Positions 55,821 to 64,000 of a stretch of 64,000 nt of DNA are shown here, one piece after another. Every line of letters starts with the position of its first letter. Position 1 is the first letter of the stretch. Below the pieces are notes generated by a model. That model saw only the letters and a list, made by a program, of their open reading frames with translations. It was not told the origin of the DNA and did no database searches. The stretch lies in contig OX031059.1 in assembly GCA_943736015.1 (NCBI GenBank), positions 60,461,159 to 60,525,158 on the forward strand, written 5' to 3'. The position numbers were made by a program, and so were the translations under genes. Source of the stretch: Tridacna crocea (lineage: Eukaryota > Mollusca > Bivalvia > Cardiida > Cardiidae).

Positions 55821-56596
55821 TTAAAGGTGGGTATCTAAGTTTTTCACATCTCATCAATTCAATAAAATATATATCACGGTAATTTATATGAAAAAACAAT
55901 AAAAATTATCAATAATTAAGAACATTAAAACTACAAAAAAAAAAAAATGATGGTATTCCCTTAACCCTTTACTCAATAGATACTCATTTCTACGCATTGC
56001 TTGTAGGAGCCTTTGGAAAACATTGTGCCAAAAGGTGAAATTGCTCGTGACGAGCAATTTCACCTTTTGCCACAATGTTTTCTATGCTATAAAAAGGTGT
56101 CATATACACATAAGAAAGAGCTTCATCCTTGCTGTTATTTAGGGTCAATTAGAGATACCATAGAAATGCCTTATGGGGTAAAGGGTTAAGAGGCTACGTA
56201 AGCTCTTAAGCTATTTTTAGATTTCGCGCCAAAAATAAAGAAAAGCATTGTGGGAATGTTAAGTGACCGGCATGTGACTAATGATGCTAAAATTCCATAA
56301 CATAACAAACATGTAATTATTTTTTATAATGTCATCTTCGGACGCTATGTCTGAAGCTTCGTATGTGTATTTCTTGTACGTAAACGAGCGAGTTACTCAC
56401 GTAAAAATAGACCATGTTTCTCGTCGGTGTCGACCTGGGCTTTAGTAAATCTCTATTTTTTTCCTTGTTGTCGGATGGTTTTCGAGTGCTGCTTTTTTTT
56501 TTAATGAAAATTATACGGCTTTGGGAGCATAAAGATGATTTTTTTTTTTGTATTTCTGTAAAATTTTTGTCCGCAAATCTGAAGGGCCACCTTTAA
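55821..56596 (+). mobile_element. Element E copy 2, with MITE-A inserted
   Basis: TTAAAGGTGGGTATCTAAG to GGGCCACCTTTAA. Removing 55965-56189 gives the same sequence as E copy 1 around CCCTTAA-AGGCTACGTA. Confidence 0.9.
55961..56189 (-). mobile_element. MITE-A, CAAAAGGTGAAATTG core subtype (A41)
   Basis: TTAACCCTTTACTCAATAGA to GGGGTAAAGGGTTAA, with TTAA at 55961-55964 and 56186-56189. Core arms GCCAAAAGGTGAAATTGCTC and mirror, around GTGACGAG. Because E copies 1 and 3 are empty at this site, the TTAA duplication is proven by comparison. Confidence 0.95.
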
Positions 56597-56730
56597 GGTT
56601 GGCTCTTGCCTATTCTTACCATTATTGTGTTCAACTGATAATGTATAACAGTCAATGAAATGTATTCTTACAAGAAAAAATAAATCAACCATTGCGTTTG
56701 CAAGCTCACCTCAAAGCGCTCTCATAAGGC

Positions 56731-56769
56731 AACCCCATAGTTCGGTCAACCCCATAGTTCGGTCCAACA
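56731..56769. repeat. Isolated family J fragment
   Basis: Two units of AACCCCATAGTTCGGTC ending GGTCCAACA, outside the main J region. Confidence 0.85.
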
Positions 56770-56844
56770 CGGCTTTGTGGTCTTGGATCTAGTCTGTACG
56801 ATAAGTTGATATTTATTCGTCGAAATGAAACTTGAAATCGCACT

Positions 56845-57341
56845 TTATTTCATGCTTTCCGGTAGGTTATTGAGATAATTATATATCGATGAAATATTTT
56901 TCGATATTTCATAGTTAAGGCCAGTGAAAATACCGATTTTAATATTCTTATTCTTCAATTGAAAGCGGAAACAGTTGTTACCGCGAACAAGTTTCCTAGA
57001 TAAAATCGCATGTCTCACAACCAGATGGAAATATGACGTAATTTATCTTACATTTCTCGCGCTTGACGTACTTTTGTAATAAGTTGCTATGCGGAGGAGG
57101 TATGCCACGGGGAATAACAGAAAATAACTGTACTGAATTTTGAAAAAGTTCCCCCCCCCCCCGAAAAAGGTTAGAAGCATGTGATAAAGAAATAGTTGTT
57201 TTTCTGGAGAGAAAATTGAAATCTATTTTATGGAGTGAACATCATTTGTAATATTTTCACGAGTGGCGCAGCCACTCGTGAAAATATTACCGATGATGTT
57301 CGCTCGATGAAATAAATTTCGACCTTTCACCGTAAAAAAAC
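56845..57341 (+). mobile_element. Element F copy 2
   Basis: TTTCATGCTTTCCGGTAGGT to TTTCGACCTTTCACCG. Contains GAGTGGCGCAGCCACTCGTG as the exact palindrome centre and a C12 run at 57151. Confidence 0.8.
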
Positions 57342-57410
57342 AAGAATCCTCTATACATTTGTTTGTACTTCTATGGGTTTTTTTCCAAATAATTCATTTC
57401 ACTCTTTGCA

Positions 57411-57465
57411 TGGTGTTTAACGCCGTTTTCAACATAAGTTCAGTCATATCGCGGCGGCCTATCCA
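57411..57465 (+). repeat. SINE-like conserved fragment
   Basis: GTTTAACGCCGTTTTCAACA then AGTTCAGTCATATCGCGGCG, resembling the molluscan SINE core as I remember it. Confidence 0.5.
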
Positions 57466-57544
57466 CCTTTTCATGCTTTCATGCATAAAAAAAAAACTAA
57501 GTTTGAAATAGCAATAATAAGATTGTTACTTTCCAATTAAGAAT

Positions 57545-57772
57545 TTAACCCTTAGGTTGTTAAGCGCGACTCACTCATCTTTTGCGGACAGTGTAGATCA
57601 AGATCAGACTTCACAGAACGTACAGTCTGATCTTGGATCTGCCTCGTCCGATAAGGTGAGTTTTTCCCAAAACATACTTTTGGAAAAGCAGCACATGGGT
57701 TTTTACCATCGAATCGAAAATTTCGATTTAGTTATTTAGCAGGATAGGTGCCAAGGATAAGGTTTCACTTAA
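57545..57772. mobile_element. MITE-L (L12)
   Basis: TTAACCCTTAGGTTGTTAAG left end. Hairpin GTAGATCAAGATCAGACTTC / ACAGTCTGATCTTGGATCTG. The right TTAA is shared with A42, so the two TTAA elements lie head to tail. Confidence 0.85.
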
Positions 57773-58001
57773 CCCTTTACTCCATAGATACTCATTTCTA
57801 CGCTTTGCTTGTAGGAGCCTTTGGAAAACATTGTGGCAAAAGGTGAAATTGCTCGTGGCGAGCAATTTCACCTTTTGCCACAATGTTTTCTATGCTATCA
57901 AAAGGTGTCATATACTCATAAAAAACGGCTTCATCCGGGCTTGTCATTATTTAGGATCAATTAGAGATACCATAGAAATGCCCTATGGGGTAAAGGGTTA
58001 A
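57769..58001 (-). mobile_element. MITE-A, CAAAAGGTGAAATTG subtype (A42)
   Basis: TTAACCCTTTACTCCATAGA to GGGGTAAAGGGTTAA. The GTGGCAAAAGGTGAAATTGC core and its mirror are perfect. Same subtype as A41 and the only other copy of it here. Confidence 0.95.
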
Positions 58002-58225
58002 GCTTGAACTTGGTAGAAGTGCTATGGAAACTTCAATGACTTCTGCTTCCGTTCTGCTTTCTTTGTAAAAAAAAAACCGTCCTGATGCATAATTCATAAT
58101 GCTTTGGGTTTTCTCCAGGAAGGCGCTGATCTGGGGAAAACTTGTTTTCTGCTGAAGATGTAGGAATTCAATTCTGCTTATTTATTATGTGTGTGTCTGT
58201 GCATTTTGGGTGTCCGTTCCTCTTT

Positions 58226-58285
58226 CCCCCCCCCCCCCCCCCTCTCTCTCTATCTATCTATCTCTCTCTCCCACCCACTCATACA
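58226..58285 (+). repeat. poly-C, (TC)n and (TATC)n
   Basis: C17 followed by TCTCTCTC and TATCTATCTA. Confidence 0.95.
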
Positions 58286-58289
58286 GAGG

Positions 58290-58825
58290 AAATGATTACA
58301 AACAAAACTACCTTTCATAATTTCCTTTTACCATATTAAATGCCAAAAGAAATTTCTCTTACACCAGGTCAAGATCGTATCTTATTATATATATATACTG
58401 CATTAGAAACGTACATAAGTACTTCAGATATAACTTAATTTTCGTTATCATGACGACATCTCCCATTTGACCGCTTCGAACCTAAATTTATACACTAGAC
58501 GGCCCTAAAGGGCCTGAAATCGCTCTACTGGCAGAGATTTTGATTTTATGATAGCATACATTATGAATTCACGATGAGAAAAAAAAACACACACACACAT
58601 ACACACACACAAAAATGTGTTCTTGCAACTGGGCTCGAATCCATCAAAGGAGCATATGTAAGCATCGTGAATTGAACAAACAGTGAAAAAACTGAAGTGA
58701 AATTTCTTAAGTCTAAATGTTTGGAATCCAAGCAGTTTGATAGTGTTTCAAACTTTCATTATGCCTTATATTAAAACAATAGTGAATTTCAAGAAATTTG
58801 ACTCATAATGTGGACTAAGAAAACG
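58290..58825. other. no gene; (CA)n at 58588-58614
   Basis: AT-rich with one interrupted CA run. GGGCTCGAATCC at about 58632 looks like a B-box but has no tRNA context. Confidence 0.4.
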
Positions 58826-58829
58826 ATAC

Positions 58830-59545
58830 TAAGTCATCAAATGGCTACTGATAAGACAAAGCAACTGTGTGATTTTTACGAAAGTCTGACAAGAAATGTA
58901 GACTTTATCGCCTAAACAAGAATTGTAAATTTTCAACATGAAATGGCTACTTTTCCCATTCTGTTTATTGGAGATTTTTTTTATTATCAGTAGGGTTGAT
59001 GCTACTGATGAGATAAACAAACTGAGTGAGTTTCACAAAAATCTGGCAACAAATGCAGACTTTGTCGCGTGAACAAGAATTGGAAATTTTCAACTTGAAA
59101 TGGCTACTTTCTCCATACTGCTGTTGGATTTTTTTTTCTAAAAATCATAGGGGTTGAAGCCATCGATGAGATAAACGAATCGTGCAAGTTTCACAAAAAT
59201 CTGGCAACAAATGCAGACTTTATCGCGTAAACAACAATTGGAAATTTTCAACTTGAAATGGCTACTTTTCCCATACTGCTAGTTGGATTTTTCTTAAAAT
59301 TAATTGGGTTGAAGCTATTGATGAGATAAACAAACTGTGAAAGTTTAACGCAAACCTGACGACAAATGCAGATTAATCGCGTATACAAGAATTGGAAATG
59401 TTCAACTTGAAATGGCTACTTCTCCCATACCGTTTGTTGGATTTATTTCAAAATCAATAGGATTGAAGCTATTGATGAGATAAACAAACTGTGCAAGTTT
59501 CACGGAAAATCTGACAATAAATGCAGACTTAATCGCGTAAACAAG
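58830..59545 (+). repeat. ~155-bp tandem array, 4-5 units
   Basis: AAATGGCTACTTTTCCCAT recurs at 58941, 59098, 59256 and 59410. Each unit also has GATGAGATAAACAAACTG and GCAACAAATGCAGACTT. The units differ at perhaps 15%. Confidence 0.9.
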
Positions 59546-59555
59546 AAAAAAGACT

Positions 59556-59640
59556 AACGGAAGGACAGACAGACGGACGGACAGACGGACGGACGACGGA
59601 AACCCCGCCATGACATAAGCTCTGCTGGCTTTCAGCCAGT
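59556..59640 (+). repeat. GGACGGAC stretch closing the tandem array
   Basis: GGACAGACAGACGGACGGAC runs into GGCTTTCAGCCAGTGGAGC, a short hairpin. Confidence 0.75.
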
Positions 59641-59707
59641 GGAGCTAATAATGAGGCAAAACGTTTTATGAACCCTGTCTTCTTCGTACCTTTGCACACA
59701 GTATAAG

Positions 59708-59933
59708 TTAACCCTTACCCAAACAACAAATTTTAGACTCTTCCAAACTCAAAGAGTTTGCAGACGACAATCTTAAATTTGATAAATATGGCGGAAAGTT
59801 CTTTAAATGGGTAGAAAACACTGTGGGAAAAGGAGAAATTGCTCGTTACGAGCAATTTCTCCTTTTCCCACAGTGTTTTCAAGACTTGTACTGCAGACAC
59901 GTAAAAATAAGGGCTTGTTTGGGAAAGGGTTAA
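59708..59933 (+). mobile_element. MITE-A, GAAATTGCTC core subtype (A43)
   Basis: TTAACCCTTACCCAAACAAC to TTGGGAAAGGGTTAA. Perfect core around GCTCGTTACGAGC; sister of A10, including GACTTGTACTGCAGACACG in the right flank. Confidence 0.95.
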
Positions 59934-60245
59934 CTCTTTACCAAACAACAGAAAAGTAATAGTTTTGCCACATGTTTGAAGGGACAGAAAATATTGTGGA
60001 CAAGGGAAAGTTATTTATCAGTTATTTTCTTTTACAAACAAGGTTTTCCAAAGCCGACTTCACAAGATCATAAAACCATGTGTTTGTTAGGTAAACAAGC
60101 GCCGACTTCACAAGATCATAAAACCATGTGTTTGTTAGGTAAACATGCAATCTGGTATCGTATATTGTCTAGGAAGAAGTAGAAAATAACGCGTGAAAAG
60201 TAGAAAATACTGATTTCTGGGATTTTCGCATGAACCTTTTCAACT
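59930..60245 (+). mobile_element. MITE-A, decayed, with 48-bp tandem duplication (A44)
   Basis: TTAACTCTTTACCAAACAAC begins at the shared TTAA. GCCGACTTCACAAGATCATA is duplicated (60053, 60101). The core is not palindromic. Confidence 0.6.
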
Positions 60246-60270
60246 CAACAGATGAAAACAGTGACTTTTG

Positions 60271-60335
60271 CTGACGGCGTAGATTAAGATCAGACTGCAC
60301 AGAACATGCAGTCTGATCTTTGGTCTATACCGTTT
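60271..60335. repeat. MITE-L hairpin (L13)
   Basis: GTAGATTAAGATCAGACTGC / GCAGTCTGATCTTTGGTCTA. Confidence 0.85.
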
Positions 60336-60438
60336 GTTTGTGTTGTAAAGCCTTTACAATCATAATCTTTGTAAGTTTCAATAGATTGCATTAAGAGCCG
60401 TAGAAAGAGATCCAATTTATTTATTTGGGGCTTAACTC

Positions 60439-60973
60439 TTAAAGGTGGCCCTTCAGACCATGGGACGAAAATCTAACAAAAATACAAAAAAGTTACCCTT
60501 ATAATCCCAAAGACTTTTAATTTTTATTCATAAAACCCCAGTAGTCGAAAACCATCCGACAACAAGAGAAATTACAGATTTACTACGGCCCAGGTCGACA
60601 CGGACGGGAAACACAATCGCTCGTTTACATATCGGAAATATACAGACGAAGCGTCAAACATAGCATCCGAAGATAACATTATGGAAAATAATTACATATT
60701 TGATTTGTTATGGAATTTCAGCGTCATTAGTCACGTGCCAGTCACTAAAAATTTCCTCAATGCTTTTTTTTTTCGGATAGTGTCCACACGATGGAATAAA
60801 AATAGCTTAAGAGGCTACGTAGCCTTTTAAAGGAATACCATAAAAAAAAAATTGTTTGTAATTTTATGATCCTTAACTATTAACGATTTGTATTGTTTTT
60901 TTTATATAAATTTCAGTGATATATAATTTTTTCAATTTGGTGGGATGTGAAAATTCTAGATACCCACCTTTAA
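60439..60973 (-). mobile_element. Element E copy 3
   Basis: TTAAAGGTGGCCCTTCAGAC to GATACCCACCTTTAA. The AAGGCTACGTAGCCTTTTAA site is empty. A short patch at about 60776-60803 (GGATAGTGTCCACACGATGG) matches element F copy 3, possibly by conversion. Confidence 0.85.
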
Positions 60974-61192
60974 CCACACAATCCCTACTTTTAACGCCCC
61001 CTCAGAAAGGAGCCTTTTGAAAAAATTGTCGGAAAAGGAGAAAATGCTGGTAACCACCATTTTCTCCTTTTCCTGCAATGTTTTCTACCCTACTGGAAAG
61101 AAATTTCATTTTTTGAGTTATGTTTATTTTGTCGTCTGCAAGTGCTTTCAATTTAGACAGGGTTAAATTGTTTTCGTCTGGAAAAGGGTTAA
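60970..61192 (-). mobile_element. MITE-A (A45)
   Basis: TTAACCACACAATCCCTACT (seven bases of the normal end are missing) to TCGTCTGGAAAAGGGTTAA. The core carries CACCATTTTCTCC, one arm mismatch. Shares TTAA with E copy 3. Confidence 0.85.
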
Positions 61193-61246
61193 AGAGTCAA
61201 ATAAAAGAAATATAAGTAGTTCAGCTTCTATCACGTGCACATTATA

Positions 61247-61514
61247 ATATGGGGTGCAACACGCAAAAAGGTGCATTCGGACATTTGCGTAAAGTGTCGT
61301 CCCGGATTAGCCTGCGCAGTCCGTGCAGGCTAATCCGAGACGGCACTTTACGACTACATTAGATTTTGTGTTACAGTAGACTTGCGTAAAACAGAAAATC
61401 ACATAAAATCGGAAAGTGTCGTTTTGGATTAGCCTCTGCGGACTGCGCAGGCGGATCCGAGACGACACTTTACGCAAATGTCCGAATGACCCTTTTCGCG
61501 TGTTGCACTCCAAT
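61247..61514. mobile_element. MITE-B copy 6
   Basis: ATGGGGTGCAACACGCAAAA to TTTTCGCGTGTTGCACTCCA: the best-preserved inverted ends in the family. Both hairpins are intact. Confidence 0.95.
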
Positions 61515-61830
61515 TATAGTAATGATCTATGGTTTCCACGAGATGACTTCTGCACACGAGAACGTTTTCTTTTTGTTATTCATAACGCTTATAGTGTGAA
61601 CTATGTATAAAGTAATTGTATACAATACGGACGTAAAAACGTCATGTAATCGAAAGGTTAATCGAGTAGAATATATTTTCATAATCTTAAAATGCTAATA
61701 ACGCATAAATGTATGTAAAGAAGAATATAAATTCCGTAATTTTCCGGAGCATGTCACAATCTAGCACAAACTCGGTTTTGTTTGCTCAATTCTCGTATTT
61801 GAGATTTCGCTGGGGTGCACTAAATTACTT

Positions 61831-62588
61831 TTTATCACATAACTTCCCTTGTTTCCTGTGTAATATACCCATTACGAATTTTTTATTTCACGCTTTCCAG
61901 TTGGATATCGAGAAGTAGTGAAAATATTTTTCGATCTTAAACTGGTACCACCAGTGAAAATACCGATTTTCATGTTCTTGTTGCCTAGGTTAATTGTGCA
62001 TGCCTCTCAACCAGATGGAAATATGACGTCATTTAACTTACATTTCTCGCGTTTGATGTAATATTGTAATACGTTGCTATGCTGGAGTAGTACGCCAGGG
62101 GGAATAACGTAAATACTGGATTTTGATAAAGCTCCTCCCAGAAAGGGTTTAAAGCATGAAATAAATAGAATATATTTTTCTTCGATGAAAGATGGAAATT
62201 TACTTCATCTCGTGAACACCATCGGTAATATTTTCACGCGTGGCTGCGCCACTCGTGAAAATATTACCGATAGTGTCCACACGATGGAATAAATTTCCAT
62301 CTTTCATCGAAAAAAAAAAAACACATATTGCATAGAAGTGAATGGGTTTTAAGGATATTACCACGGGTGCATTTATGAATGTTTTTACACCATCTAATCT
62401 ATTTTTTGTGAAGTTTCGTTATGTGATAAAAAGAATCGGACATGAGTGGGTTTTTTAGATATAATTTTATCAAACTCGTCAAGAAAAATGTTACATGTAT
62501 TTATCTCGGAAAAGGCTCGCTTAATAGCATTTCCCTAGACTCGTTTAATAGAAATTTATCTCAAAAGCCCACTCATTTCAGATCCTAT
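61831..62588 (+). repeat. Repeat G copy 2, interrupted by element F
   Basis: CACATAACTTCCCTTGTTTC ... CCATTACGAATTTTTTA, then element F, then CATAGAAGTGAATGGGTTTT ... TTTCAGATCCTATA. Copy 1 at 3690 gives the uninterrupted form. Confidence 0.75.
61883..62322 (+). mobile_element. Element F copy 3, nested in G
   Basis: TTTCACGCTTTCCAGTTGGA to TTTCCATCTTTCATCGAAAA; centre GTGGCTGCGCCACTCG. Confidence 0.8.
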
Positions 62589-62589
62589 A

Positions 62590-62875
62590 ATATAGGGGCA
62601 AATTTAAGATATCTGAAATATAAATGAAATACGGCTGTGAATGAGTACCAATTACAGTTCAACTATCTCACGGTCATTTATAACGTAAGTAACGTATGTC
62701 ACAACGTCAACGTCATTATACAACGTCCTTTACAAAAAGATGATTTATTCTCTCGTCTTCTACTAATGATAGAGTATAATATCACCGTTACTTTATGGGT
62801 TCAAGGAGTGTAACAACTATATAACAGTCTAACCTATTTCTATATTGCAAAGCAAGACATATGTTTTGCAGCGGA
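62590..62875. other. no feature recognised
   Basis: Short unique stretch; ACGTCAACGTCATTATACAACGTC is only a simple repeat of ACGTC words. Confidence 0.3.
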
Positions 62876-62878
62876 TAA

Positions 62879-63150
62879 TATAGCGTGCAACACACAAAAA
62901 GGGACATTCGGACATTTGCGTAAATTGTCGTCTCGGATCAGCCTGCCCGCTCCGCGCAGGCTGATCCGAGACAGCACTTTACGCCAACGTTAGATTTTGT
63001 ACTACAGTAGACTCTCATGAAACAGAAAATCTGACACAGGGTCAGAAAGTGTCGTCTCGGATCAATCCTGCGGGGACTGCTCAGGCTGATCCTGGACGAC
63101 ACTTTACGCAAATGTCCGAAATGTCCTTTTTGCGTGTTTTGGGCCATATA
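62879..63150. mobile_element. MITE-B copy 7
   Basis: TAGCGTGCAACACACAAAAA to TTTTTGCGTGTTTTGGGCC. Hairpins GATCAGCCTGCCCGCTCCGC and ATCAATCCTGCGGGGACTGC. Confidence 0.9.
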
Positions 63151-63415
63151 TGATTTAATTATCATGTTAACGGCCTTATATAAGGTCCTTTATAGACAAC
63201 GATACTTCTTCCACGTAACGCTAGTCTCCTAATGATAAGATTGATAACAAAAAAGATTTGAAATTCTATGAATGGGTGATTCTACAAACCATTCTAAATT
63301 TGATTTGATTCAAATAACAGGACTAGCCATCTGATTGGCTGAGACGCTCTTGAGTGTAAGGTCCTTCAAATGTAAAGTTATATACCCATTCAGCCGATCT
63401 GGGTCGGCAAACGCC

Positions 63416-63816
63416 CATCTTCGCGAGCCAAGTTTACGATCACTACGTGGATCTTACCTTGGCGGATCGAACTTGATTTTAACGTTCACCCGATACGCTT
63501 TTTCATTGGATGCAGCCAGCTCTAGCTGCAACGAATGAAATCGCTCGTAGCATTTCATCTTTGATAAAAATAGAACAAGATCTCTACCTTTCGAATAAAA
63601 GGTAAAACATGGAAATCCACGTGGATGTCTGCTTATCGCTTCATGTGTATTCGTAAGCGGTTTGTAAAACGATATTTCATTTGCTTTTAGAAACATGATG
63701 TAAAGGGGAGTAATAACCAGCATCCAATAGAGGGCGCATCGCAGGAATCTCGAAATCGGGCTCAATCAGCCAAGGTAAGATCCACGTAGTGATCGTAAAC
63801 TTGGCTCGCGAAGATG
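63416..63816 (+). mobile_element. Element D copy 3, intact, 9-bp TSD
   Basis: 401 bp. CATCTTCGCGAGCCAAGTTT and its mirror ...AAACTTGGCTCGCGAAGATG extend about 50 bp. GCAAACGCC is duplicated at 63407-63415 and 63817-63825. Uninterrupted reference for copies 1 and 2. The duplication length fits Mutator/MULE or Merlin better than hAT; no transposase present. Confidence 0.95.
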
Positions 63817-63825
63817 GCAAACGCC

Positions 63826-64000
63826 TTGCAAGCACCATTCGTGAGTCTCGGCACTTCCAGGGTTTTTATTATGTTACACGCTTATTAGCGTAAGTGTTAA
63901 GAAAACCTCTCATATTGATACAGAGGCTCCGGATCAAGTTCGGTCATGGACGTGAAATGCCAAGTAAAAGCTTACCAAGACAATTTATAAGCCACTAGTG
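63826..64000. other. no feature recognised
   Basis: Unique-looking sequence to the window end. Confidence 0.3.

Noticed and set aside
1..64000. CRISPR arrays, bacterial operons, phage or integron structures
   Set aside because: Tandem arrays here have no unique spacers, and there is no prokaryotic gene organisation anywhere.

Overview
This window looks like repeat-saturated nuclear DNA from an animal, most likely a bivalve mollusc. There is no operon structure, no open frame longer than about 130 codons, and no rRNA or convincing intact tRNA gene. The base composition is AT-rich, and almost every recognisable feature is a non-autonomous DNA element, palindrome, minisatellite or microsatellite. 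The bivalve assignment is inference. It rests on remembered resemblance of several repeats (the GTCTCGGATCAGCC hairpin element, the GGACGGAC-containing stretches, and the GGTTTAACGCCG SINE-like fragment) to bivalve genomic sequence.

Only one piece of real protein-coding sequence was found: a 121-bp internal exon on the minus strand (4436-4556). It encodes the C2 catalytic motif (SFPSGHA) of a phospholipid/lipid phosphate phosphatase (PLPP, PAP2 superfamily) and is bounded by a good splice acceptor and a GTAAGC donor. The exons that should carry the C1 and C3 motifs were not seen, so much of the window may be intron or upstream flank of that gene.

The dominant component is one family, here MITE-A: about 45 full, partial or decayed copies, roughly one per 1.4 kb, spread over the whole window. 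It is about 220-230 bp with TTAA at both ends, short terminal inverted repeats (CCCTTTACC / CCATTACCACAC), and a central near-perfect palindrome of 60-70 bp. A filled site at 55961-56189 inside another element, compared with two empty copies of that element, shows directly that the target duplication is TTAA. Strand for MITE-A is '+' when the GCAGACGAC-containing end lies at the left. A second TTAA-type hairpin family (MITE-L, GATCAGACTGCAC core) has the same plan.

Layout: 0.6-5.6 kb, B, A and L repeats, a 49-bp tandem array and the PLPP exon. 6.0-7.8 kb, a head-to-tail dimer of an 872-bp unit. 8-17 kb, scattered A/C/F/L and an 872-bp GTAACA-iteron element. 17.7-19 kb, a 974-bp element with CACAGTG ends and a 5-bp TSD inserted into MITE-A. 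19.3-21.3 kb, a D element split by a 1.6-kb foldback. 22.0-22.9 and 34.6-35.1 kb, elements whose inverted ends are minisatellites. 23-33 kb, dense MITE-A. 37.5-41.8 kb, an apparently identical 1515-bp duplication. 42-49 kb, A/B/C/L repeats. 50.0-54.6 kb, a palindrome and trinucleotide complex (family J). 55-64 kb, nested E/A, F/G, L/A, B and D copies.

Nothing here is a gene cassette. The interest lies in transposon structure, nesting order, and palindromic cores kept intact while the flanks decay.
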